From assembly GCA_014378285.1 (NCBI GenBank), contig JACMNZ010000245.1:1-5138 (forward strand): a DNA stretch of 5,138 nt. The letters run 5' to 3'. Made by a program: the position numbers and the translations under genes. This document shows, piece by piece, positions 1 to 5,138 of this stretch; the first letter of the stretch is position 1, and every line of letters begins with the position of its first letter. Under the pieces are notes generated by a model. It was given only the letters and a program-made list of their open reading frames with translations. It was not told the DNA's origin and did not search any database. Source of the stretch: Pseudopedobacter sp. (GTDB lineage: Bacteria > Bacteroidota > Bacteroidia > Sphingobacteriales > Sphingobacteriaceae).

Positions 1-1
1 A

Positions 2-2350
2 GATGATGTTATCCACGCTATTGTTGAGGATAAAAGTGGAAATTTATGGATAAGTACAGATTTAGGAATCAACAAACTCCACTTCAACAACTTTAAAGTT
101 CCTTTCAATAAAAATGATTTGGTGGTTACGGGTTATACCGCGAGCGATGGTTTAACTAGCAACCAGTTTTCTTCTCAAGCCGGGTTGAGACTAAAATCTA
201 ACGAAATTGCATTTGGTGGTTTAAATGGTATATCAATATTTTTCCCGGATAAAATTATTAAGAACACCGAGCCGCCTAAAGTGGTTATTACGCAATTTTT
301 AGTCAACAATAAAATACCAAAAATAGGAGGAGAAGGATCCCCTTTGTTAAAATCTATTACAGAAACAGAAGAGATAGCTTTAGCCTATGATCAATCATCT
401 TTCAGTATCATATACGCAGCGCTAAATTTCATCAACCCAGACAATAATATTTATGCTTATAAATTAGACGGATTACCTCGGGCAGATGAATGGCAAAATG
501 TAGCAAAGCAACGCGTAGTCAATTTTGCTAACCTACCTCCAGGGAATTACGTTTTTAAGGTAAAGGCAGCAAATAAAGATAGGATTTGGAGTAACGAAGT
601 CCGAAGTTTGATTATAACGGTTCTTCCGCCTTGGTGGGCAACTTGGTGGGCTTATTTAATATATATCATTTGCATAAGTTCTATAATTGTAGTGGTAGTT
701 AGGTTTCTACAAAATAGGACGATGTTAAAACGGGATTTATATCTTGAACACGTTCACAATGAACGCAGAGAAGAGCTTTATCAAATGAAGTTAAACTTCT
801 TCACTAATATCTCTCATGAAATAAGAACACCGTTGACGCTTATTTTAGGCCCTCTAGATAAGATCTTAAGAAATCCCAATACCAAGGATTTTGCACAGCC
901 TTTAAATCTGATTAAAAATAATGCAGACCGTTTAATGAAACTAGTAACCGAGTTATTAGATTTTAGAAAAGCAGAAGAAGGCCACATGAAAGTATATTGC
1001 AGCCAGCAAGATATTGTGGTTTTCTGTAAGGATATTTTCGACTCCTTTATTGTTACAGCTACCGATTCAACCATCAACTATAAGTTTATTGCTTCACCAG
1101 AGCCTGTTTTGCTATATTTTGATGAATATCAAATGGAGAAAGTATTGCTTAATCTGCTTTCTAATGCTTTCAAATTTACGCCCGTTGGCGGAGAAATCTC
1201 AATGGAAATAAAGAATGTGGCGAATGATAAAGGCTTTGTTGATATCAATATCATAGATAACGGTAAAGGTATCCCCAAGGATATGCACTCCAGATTGTTC
1301 CAAAGTTTTTTTCAGGTTGATGACAGAGGGCGTTACAATATTGGCAGTGGTATAGGTTTAGTACTTTCAAAAAGTATCGTTGAATTACACAAAGGGTCAA
1401 TTAAGTTTGATAGTGATAATGAAGTGAATAACCTTACCACCTTTACCATCTCACTACCTGTAGGAAAAGACCACTTAATTGAAGAAGAGATTGTTATAAG
1501 ACAAGACTTAACATATCACACTACCGGAAGTACTGTTTCCTCGGAAGACCAAACAGAAGACGTTCAGATAAATACAAACGCCAAAAAATACACCGTCTTG
1601 GTTGCGGAAGATAATGACGAAGTGCGTAAACTAATTGTGGATCTATTAGTAGAAAAATATAAGATCCTATCGTTTTCAAATGCCGAGGACGCTTTGGTTC
1701 ACATGGAAAATGAGATTCCGGATTTGATTGTAAGCGATATTATGATGCCCGGAATAAACGGACTTGAGTTCTGTAAGAAAGTGAAGCTTTCAGAATATAG
1801 TAGCCATATTCCTTTTTTGTTGTTAACAGCTAAAGCTTCTATTGACCACCAAATAGATGGACTTTCCATAGGTGCAGATGCCTATATTTCTAAGCCATTT
1901 AGCCCACAAGTTCTCGACCTCAACATCAAGAACCTGTTACATTCGCAACAAGTGATGCGAGAAAAATTTGGGCGACAGTTTGTGCTACAACCTTCACCTT
2001 CAAATGCAGTGTCTCCGGAAGAAAAATTTCTACAAAAATTAATGACCATTATTGAATTAAAGATTGAAGATTCAACTTTTGACGTAAATGATTTGGTAGC
2101 TGAAATTGGCATGAGTCGAACGGTTTTGTACAAGAAAGTGCAATCAGTAACAGGCTATGCCGTGGCAGATTTAATTAAACAAATTAGACTAAAAAAAGCA
2201 GCCGAGTTGTTTAAACAAAACAGTTATTCAGTTGCGGAAGTTGCTTATATGGTTGGCTTTAATGATCGCAAGCATTTTAGTAAAGAGTTTAAAAAATATT
2301 TTGAATTATCTCCTACTGAGTTTATCCAAAAACACGCTCCAGCGAATTAG
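2..2350 (+). CDS. Hybrid two-component system regulator (HTCS): sensor, histidine kinase, receiver and AraC domains; 5' end outside window
   Basis: One-protein sensor-regulator that spans the inner membrane, detects a periplasmic ligand (typically an oligosaccharide) and activates polysaccharide-use genes. The frame is open from the window edge, so the true start lies upstream; the TTG at 119 is internal. Numbered from the first full codon (782 residues visible): a beta-propeller repeat (EDKSGNLWISTDLGINKL, about 9-27) and a final blade (DGLTSNQF, FGGLNGISIF); Y_Y_Y domain about 127-208; WW-rich edge and membrane helix about 211-233; HisKA with phospho-acceptor His272 in SHEIRTP; HATPase with N-box Asn384/Asn388, DNGKGIP at 419-425 and GSGIGL from 448; receiver about 531-643 with Glu536/Asp537, phospho-acceptor Asp579 and Lys631; AraC DNA-binding domain about 675-782 with two helix-turn-helices (about 693-718 and 743-775). 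All key catalytic residues are present, so it should be active. It ends in TAG, 654 bp before the GH16 gene, its likely target. Most of the sensor propeller is not visible, so the ligand cannot be read. Confidence 0.96.
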   Translation, partial: DDVIHAIVEDKSGNLWISTDLGINKLHFNNFKVPFNKNDLVVTGYTASDGLTSNQFSSQAGLRLKSNEIAFGGLNGISIFFPDKIIKNTEPPKVVITQFLVNNKIPKIGGEGSPLLKSITETEEIALAYDQSSFSIIYAALNFINPDNNIYAYKLDGLPRADEWQNVAKQRVVNFANLPPGNYVFKVKAANKDRIWSNEVRSLIITVLPPWWATWWAYLIYIICISSIIVVVVRFLQNRTMLKRDLYLEHVHNERREELYQMKLNFFTNISHEIRTPLTLILGPLDKILRNPNTKDFAQPLNLIKNNADRLMKLVTELLDFRKAEEGHMKVYCSQQDIVVFCKDIFDSFIVTATDSTINYKFIASPEPVLLYFDEYQMEKVLLNLLSNAFKFTPVGGEISMEIKNVANDKGFVDINIIDNGKGIPKDMHSRLFQSFFQVDDRGRYNIGSGIGLVLSKSIVELHKGSIKFDSDNEVNNLTTFTISLPVGKDHLIEEEIVIRQDLTYHTTGSTVSSEDQTEDVQINTNAKKYTVLVAEDNDEVRKLIVDLLVEKYKILSFSNAEDALVHMENEIPDLIVSDIMMPGINGLEFCKKVKLSEYSSHIPFLLLTAKASIDHQIDGLSIGADAYISKPFSPQVLDLNIKNLLHSQQVMREKFGRQFVLQPSPSNAVSPEEKFLQKLMTIIELKIEDSTFDVNDLVAEIGMSRTVLYKKVQSVTGYAVADLIKQIRLKKAAELFKQNSYSVAEVAYMVGFNDRKHFSKEFKKYFELSPTEFIQKHAPAN

Positions 2351-2470
2351 TTTCTTCATGTATTCTGACAGTTATATGTTACTTATCGTTCTTTAGAACA
2401 TAAACCCTCAATTGCGTACAACCTTTATACCTTTTCCTTATTGCCAGCTAAACTTTATAATGCTCTTCCG

Positions 2471-2487
2471 GCAAATTAAAAATTTGC
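2471..2487. repeat. Short perfect inverted repeat (hairpin 1 of intergenic cluster)
   Basis: GCAAATT at 2471-2477 is the exact reverse complement of AATTTGC at 2481-2487, with a 3-nt AAA loop. No T run follows, so it is not a standard terminator. It lies directly beside the next inverted repeat. Its role is unknown; a protein-binding site or RNA hairpin is possible. Confidence 0.6.
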
Positions 2488-2509
2488 AATTACTACTTGG
2501 GGAGTAATT
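2488..2509. repeat. Short perfect inverted repeat (hairpin 2 of intergenic cluster)
   Basis: AATTACT at 2488-2494 pairs exactly with AGTAATT at 2503-2509 around an 8-nt loop, ACTTGGGG. It starts at the base after hairpin 1 ends. The G-rich loop stands out in AT-rich surroundings. Role unknown. Confidence 0.6.
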
Positions 2510-2529
2510 ATCGAAAATTACAGACTTGC

Positions 2530-2558
2530 TCTCTAGGTTTTACTTTAAAATCCAGAGA
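2530..2558. repeat. Imperfect inverted repeat, 13-bp arms (hairpin 3 of intergenic cluster)
   Basis: TCTCTAGGTTTTA at 2530-2542 pairs with TAAAATCCAGAGA at 2546-2558 around a CTT loop. The stem has one A/C mismatch and one G-T wobble. An A run follows on the + strand. On the minus strand the matching T run comes before the stem, so it fits an intrinsic terminator in neither direction. It may be an operator or the structured part of an RNA. Confidence 0.55.
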
Positions 2559-2638
2559 AAAAAAGTAACTGCTGTCTTAAAAAGATACGATCATAATCAT
2601 CTGTATTTAGGTTTAGAAATATAAACTATAGCTTTTTT

Positions 2639-2646
2639 TATATTTG
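2639..2646 (+). promoter_or_regulatory. Possible -7 promoter box (TATATTTG), weak
   Basis: TATATTTG matches the Bacteroidota -7 consensus TAnnTTTG exactly, but no good TTG/TTTG -33 element sits at the expected distance; only TTTAG near 2612 is close. It is about 360 bp upstream of the GH16 start, so a transcript from here would have a very long leader. It may be chance in AT-rich DNA. Confidence 0.2.
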
Positions 2647-2873
2647 TTAATCCGGAATGCAAAATAAAAAAAGAGCAGGTTTTATTGTAAATTGAATAGA
2701 TTTAGTGGTATGCTGTTTATTAATTACAAAAACCACCTAATTTAATTCTTGTTTTGTTTTCCATCCCCTTTAAAAGGATAAACATAATTATCGCTTCATC
2801 GAAATACCGATTAACTTTATGAATAAATTACCGTTGGTACAAATGCATCCCTAATTGAGAACATACCACAGCC

Positions 2874-2902
2874 TTGTTTGAGTTTAATACCTAATATGTT
2901 TG
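2874..2902 (+). promoter_or_regulatory. Likely Bacteroidota-type promoter for the GH16 gene
   Basis: TTG at 2874-2876 is followed after 18 bp by TATGTTTG at 2895-2902, an exact match to the TAnnTTTG -7 box, with spacing inside the range described for Bacteroidota primary sigma promoters. Transcription would start roughly at 2907-2912, giving a leader of about 95 nt before the ATG at 3005. This is the best promoter match in the gap. The HTCS would be expected to act at or just upstream of it. Confidence 0.5.
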
Positions 2903-2947
2903 TTCATCTGCAGATATAAATAAATATTTAAGCATCAATAATTAGAT

Positions 2948-2963
2948 ATAGCCGCTAGGCTAT
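2948..2963 (+). promoter_or_regulatory. Small hairpin in the putative GH16 leader
   Basis: ATAGCC (2948-2953) and GGCTAT (2958-2963) form a perfect 6-bp stem with a GCTA loop, followed by TTT. It lies about 41 nt before the start codon and downstream of the promoter candidate, so it would be in the mRNA leader. It could stabilise the message or act as a weak attenuator. The stem is short, so chance is not excluded. Confidence 0.4.
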
Positions 2964-3004
2964 TTTAATATAATTTGATGTTAACCAATGTAAATTAAAT
3001 TAAT

Positions 3005-3955
3005 ATGAAACAGCAATTTAAAAAATTGGCTATTGTAGCTATTGGTGGTTTAATAATTCCATTTACTGCCTGTAAAAAAACGGAACCTATTTCTAACGTT
3101 CAAACCGAAGACTTTCAAGGTAAAATCAAAACTCAGGCAGTAGGTGCTTGGGAAACAGTTCTTTGGGATGGTTTTGATAATCAAAACATTTTTAATAGTC
3201 AATTTGAAAAAACAGGAAATCGTAATGATTATAATTCTAATATTTGCTATTACGATTCCTCTGTACCAACTCTTGCATCAAAAGATGGAAGGCAGGTTTT
3301 AGTGTTAACAGCCACAAAAGTTGGTACTAACAGTTACAAATCTGGGCATGTTAAAACCTATTATAGTTTTAAACCAGGTAATAACGAAGAATATCGTGTG
3401 ATGTCCAATATAAAATTGATTGCCATAGATGGTTCTACTTACAAAGGATTCGGTCAAACTTATGGCGCTTGGCCAGCATTTTGGACTGTACAGGAAGAAG
3501 CTTGGCCAACTAAAGGCGAAATCGACATCATGGAAGGATATTCTAGAAACGGCGATTGGCAAGGAAGATCTACTAAATTTGCAAGTAATTTATTTTACGG
3601 AACCCAAGCAGGCGGTGATAAAAATCTTTTGGGTAACACCTGCGAGAGACCCTATGATCCAAATCCTGTTTCAGAAAATTGGCATAAATATGAAGAATAT
3701 TGGAAAAATATAAACGGAGTGATCACAGTAACGACCCGTTTGGATGATATTGACCAAGGAACTTACTACAACAGTAGTAACCCAAATCTTCAGTTGCAAA
3801 ATTTTGGACCGCACAATATTATTTTTAATCTGAATGTGGGACATACGCCTGCAGATCCCAATGGGTATCATATATTTAATAACAGCCAAATCAACTTGTT
3901 TAGCCAAACAATGATGTGGATAGATGATGTTTTAGTTCAAAAAAGGACACTTTAA
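3005..3955 (+). CDS. GH16 family glycoside hydrolase, predicted lipoprotein (laminarinase-like endo-beta-glucanase)
   Basis: Predicted extracytoplasmic endo-glycosidase of 316 residues. The N-terminus is a type II signal peptide: basic MKQQFKK, a hydrophobic core, and lipobox FTAC with acylated Cys23, followed by a short linker. The catalytic domain runs from about residue 48 to the end. It carries GAWPAFW (154-160) and GEIDIMEG, in which Glu172 is the nucleophile, Asp174 the helper and Glu177 the acid/base. This ExDxxE form is the beta-bulge type found in laminarinases, agarases and carrageenases, unlike the ExDxE of lichenases and xyloglucan enzymes. WHKY (226-229) and FNLNVG fit the later GH16 strands. 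The length suits a single-domain enzyme with no carbohydrate-binding module. The ATG at 3005 is chosen because it gives a complete signal peptide; no Shine-Dalgarno is seen, which is normal for the phylum. The gene ends in tandem in-frame TAA TAA before a strong terminator. Family membership is firm; beta-1,3-glucan as substrate is inferred, partly from the neighbouring GH3. Confidence 0.88.
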   Translation: MKQQFKKLAIVAIGGLIIPFTACKKTEPISNVQTEDFQGKIKTQAVGAWETVLWDGFDNQNIFNSQFEKTGNRNDYNSNICYYDSSVPTLASKDGRQVLVLTATKVGTNSYKSGHVKTYYSFKPGNNEEYRVMSNIKLIAIDGSTYKGFGQTYGAWPAFWTVQEEAWPTKGEIDIMEGYSRNGDWQGRSTKFASNLFYGTQAGGDKNLLGNTCERPYDPNPVSENWHKYEEYWKNINGVITVTTRLDDIDQGTYYNSSNPNLQLQNFGPHNIIFNLNVGHTPADPNGYHIFNNSQINLFSQTMMWIDDVLVQKRTL

Positions 3956-3972
3956 TAATTATAGTCCAACCT

Positions 3973-4019
3973 AAAAGTTCATCTCTGCTTATTGATTTTT
4001 AGTGGAGATGAACTTTTTT
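3973..4019 (+). terminator. Intrinsic terminator after the GH16 gene
   Basis: AAAAGTTCATCTC at 3973-3985 pairs perfectly with GAGATGAACTTTT at 4005-4017, and six T residues run from 4014 to 4019. With two G-U wobbles the stem can extend inward by four pairs (TGCT with AGTG), leaving an 11-nt loop. The A run on the 5' arm means it may also work in reverse. It lies 17 bp after the stop and should separate GH16 from GH3 transcription. Confidence 0.9.
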
Positions 4020-4046
4020 ATTTTCGAATAGCATTTTAAATAGTCG

Positions 4047-4097
4047 CACCTTTGTAATCTATTTCTGATGCTTTGTTTGGGTTACAAATCAAAGGTG
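4047..4097. repeat. Inverted repeat with two competing pairings upstream of the GH3 gene
   Basis: CACCTTTG at 4047-4054 is an exact reverse complement of CAAAGGTG at 4090-4097. Overlapping it, TTTGTAA at 4051-4057 pairs exactly with TTACAAA at 4082-4088. The two stems share bases, so only one can form fully at a time. T-rich sequence (TTGTTTTGTTTTT) follows the right arm, so a second, weaker terminator is possible. A protein-binding site is the other option. Confidence 0.45.
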
Positions 4098-4287
4098 TTG
4101 TTTTGTTTTTACGAAGATTTAAAAGCCGGATAGCAATTCAAAAAGATAAACGCCCCCTCAAATACATACGAAAACACCCCTTCTTTTAGTGTTTCTTTTA
4201 CATCTTTGTTAAGCAATCAATTTTTGTATGCTTTTGCTAGATAAAAATTAATAGATTAAAACCAATTCAGAACCAAAAACACCGTTA
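4098..4287. other. Non-coding leader region before the GH3 gene
   Basis: Rest of the 332-bp GH16-GH3 gap. It contains no credible open frame. It holds a short C-rich patch (GCCCCC near 4152), a weak 6-bp inverted repeat AAACAC/GTGTTT (4172-4177 and 4189-4194) followed by CTTTT, and the promoter candidate listed separately. The last 40 bases before the ATG are A-rich with no Shine-Dalgarno. Confidence 0.6.
4205..4236 (+). promoter_or_regulatory. Candidate promoter for the GH3 gene
   Basis: TTTGTT at 4205-4210 could be a -33 element. After 18 bp comes TGCTTTTG at 4229-4236, which matches the TAnnTTTG -7 box except for G in place of A at the second base. Transcription would begin near 4242, giving a leader of about 45 nt. 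It is a near match only, but position and spacing are sensible, and the upstream terminator means GH3 needs its own promoter. Confidence 0.35.
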
Positions 4288-5138
4288 ATGAAGCAAATGT
4301 CAATCGCCGTTAAAAGAGTATGTCTTATAACGATCATTTTATCGCTACACCAATTATCTTTTGCTCAAAAAACCAAAATTTATCAAAAAGGATGGATAGA
4401 CTTTAATAAGAACGGAACCAAAGATATATTTGAAGACCCGCAGCAACCTATAACTAAACGAGTTTCAAACTTATTGTCTTTGATGACAGTTGATGAAAAA
4501 ACCAACCAGCTGGCTACTCTATACGGCTACAAACGAGTGTTAAAGGATGAGCTGCCTACGCAAAATTGGAAAAATGAAATTTGGAAAGATGGTATAGCGA
4601 ATATTGATGAGCAATTGAATAGTCTTCCGTTTCATCCACAAGTAAAATCACAATATTCTTATCCGTTCAGCAAACACGCAAATGCTATCAATACCATTCA
4701 AAAATGGTTTGTAGAAGAAACCCGCATGGGCATTCCCGTTGATTTTACAAATGAAGGAATACATGGTTTAAACCACGATAGGGCCACTCCATTGCCTAGT
4801 CCAATCAACATCGGTAGCACTTGGAACAAAAATTTGGTACGTAAAGCTGGCCAAATGGTAGGCAGAGAAGGAAAAGCATTAGGATACACAAATATTTATG
4901 CACCTATTTTAGATTTAGCTCGCGACCCACGCTGGGGCAGAGTGGTGGAAACCTACGGGGAAGACCCGTTTTTGGTTGCCGAAATGGGCAAGCAAATGGT
5001 TTTAGGAATACAAGAGAACGGCATTGCATCTACGCTAAAACATTTTGCAGCGTATAGCATGCCTAAAGGAGGAAGAGACGGTAATGCCAGAACCGACCCG
5101 CATATTGCACCTCGAGAATTGCATGAAATTCATTTATA
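4288..5138 (+). CDS. GH3 family glycoside hydrolase (beta-glucosidase-like), N-terminal part; 3' end outside window
   Basis: First 283 codons of a secreted exo-glycosidase expected to release terminal sugars, probably glucose, from oligosaccharides in the periplasm. The frame is open to the window end. A type I signal peptide (KRVCLITIILSL core) is likely cleaved after SFA at residue 26. Next comes a calcium-loop-like motif, Asp38-x-Asn40-x-Asn42-Gly43-x-x-Asp46-x-x-Glu49, then MTVDEKTNQL, the usual first helix of the GH3 barrel. DGIANIDEQLN, RMGIP (146-150), NEGIHGL, DPRWGRVVETYGEDP (213-227) and the substrate-binding KHF (251-253) follow in GH3 order. The catalytic Asp nucleophile and the second alpha/beta domain lie beyond the window. 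ATG 4288 is preferred; ATG 4297, three codons on, would also give a signal peptide. No Shine-Dalgarno is seen. It follows the GH16 gene by 332 bp with a terminator between, so it is probably transcribed separately. GH3 includes beta-glucosidases, xylosidases and glucosaminidases; beta-glucosidase is favoured by the GH16 neighbour. Confidence 0.93.
   Translation, partial: MKQMSIAVKRVCLITIILSLHQLSFAQKTKIYQKGWIDFNKNGTKDIFEDPQQPITKRVSNLLSLMTVDEKTNQLATLYGYKRVLKDELPTQNWKNEIWKDGIANIDEQLNSLPFHPQVKSQYSYPFSKHANAINTIQKWFVEETRMGIPVDFTNEGIHGLNHDRATPLPSPINIGSTWNKNLVRKAGQMVGREGKALGYTNIYAPILDLARDPRWGRVVETYGEDPFLVAEMGKQMVLGIQENGIASTLKHFAAYSMPKGGRDGNARTDPHIAPRELHEIHL

Larger units (their letters stand above)
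2351..3004. other. 654-bp AT-rich intergenic region with hairpins and promoter signals
   Basis: Non-coding gap between the HTCS gene and the GH16 gene. I found no open frame longer than about a dozen codons with a plausible start. It has no clear T-tailed terminator for the HTCS gene: the perfect 5-bp palindrome GTTCT-TT-AGAAC at 2388-2399 lacks a T run. It holds a cluster of three hairpins (2471-2558), two TAnnTTTG promoter-like boxes (2639-2646 and 2895-2902) and a leader hairpin at 2948-2963. Its length suits a regulated promoter region for the gene downstream. An HTCS operator is likely to lie here but cannot be placed from sequence alone. Confidence 0.8.

Noticed and set aside
814..1077. 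Minus-strand open frame of 87 codons inside the HTCS kinase region
   Set aside because: It lies opposite well-conserved HisKA coding sequence and its product resembles no family; it is an opposite-strand shadow. The minus-strand frame at 1882-2133 is rejected for the same reason.
119..2350. Start of the HTCS gene at the TTG at 119
   Set aside because: The same frame stays open to the window edge and the upstream codons encode a beta-propeller repeat, so the gene begins before the window.
2388..2399. Palindrome GTTCTTTAGAAC as the HTCS terminator
   Set aside because: Only five pairs with a two-base loop and no T run after it, so it is unlikely to end transcription.
2657..2695. Tiny open frame of 12 codons just after the TATATTTG box
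   Set aside because: Too short to support as a gene, with no sign of a ribosome-binding context; similar 11-codon frames at about 2710 and 2819 are equally likely by chance.
2969..2977. TATAATTTG as a promoter box close to the GH16 start
   Set aside because: The spacing between TA and TTTG is wrong by one base for TAnnTTTG, and the 2874-2902 candidate fits better.
3305..3907. Open frames on both strands inside the GH16 gene
   Set aside because: All overlap the conserved GH16 catalytic region in other frames and show no recognisable domains.
4698..4889. Minus-strand open frame of 63 codons inside the GH3 gene
   Set aside because: It is antisense to conserved GH3 motifs and shows no domain or start signal of its own.

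Overview
The window looks like chromosomal DNA of a Bacteroidota bacterium, probably a Sphingobacteriia or Flavobacteriia relative. This rests on four things. The DNA is AT-rich. The first gene has the one-protein hybrid two-component architecture (beta-propeller, Y_Y_Y, histidine kinase, receiver, AraC) that is typical of this phylum. The start codons lack Shine-Dalgarno sequences and sit in A/T-rich leaders. A good match to the Bacteroidota promoter (TTG, about 18 bp, TAnnTTTG) lies upstream of the second gene. The genus is inference; no rRNA or other marker is present.

Layout, all genes on the + strand: (1) positions 2-2350, the C-terminal 782 codons of a hybrid two-component system (HTCS) regulator whose 5' end lies outside the window; (2) 2351-3004, a 654-bp AT-rich non-coding stretch with three clustered hairpins (2471-2558), a promoter candidate (2874-2902) and a small leader hairpin (2948-2963); (3) 3005-3955, a predicted lipoprotein of glycoside hydrolase family 16 (GH16) with an intact ExDxxE catalytic motif; (4) 3973-4019, a strong intrinsic terminator; (5) 4020-4287, a non-coding gap with an inverted repeat and a weaker promoter candidate; (6) 4288 to the window end, the first 283 codons of a secreted glycoside hydrolase family 3 (GH3) enzyme with a calcium-loop-like motif just after the signal peptide.

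Taken together this is one edge of a polysaccharide utilisation locus. The HTCS would sense an oligosaccharide in the periplasm and switch on the neighbouring genes. The GH16 endo-enzyme would cut a beta-glucan-type polymer, most likely beta-1,3 or mixed-linkage, and the GH3 exo-enzyme would release glucose from the fragments. No SusC/SusD transporter pair is inside the window. The substrate is inferred from the GH16 plus GH3 pairing and is not proven by the sequence. I see no mobile element, CRISPR array, tRNA or rRNA. Nothing in the window is clearly a new biological system; the least explained DNA is the hairpin cluster between the regulator and the GH16 gene.
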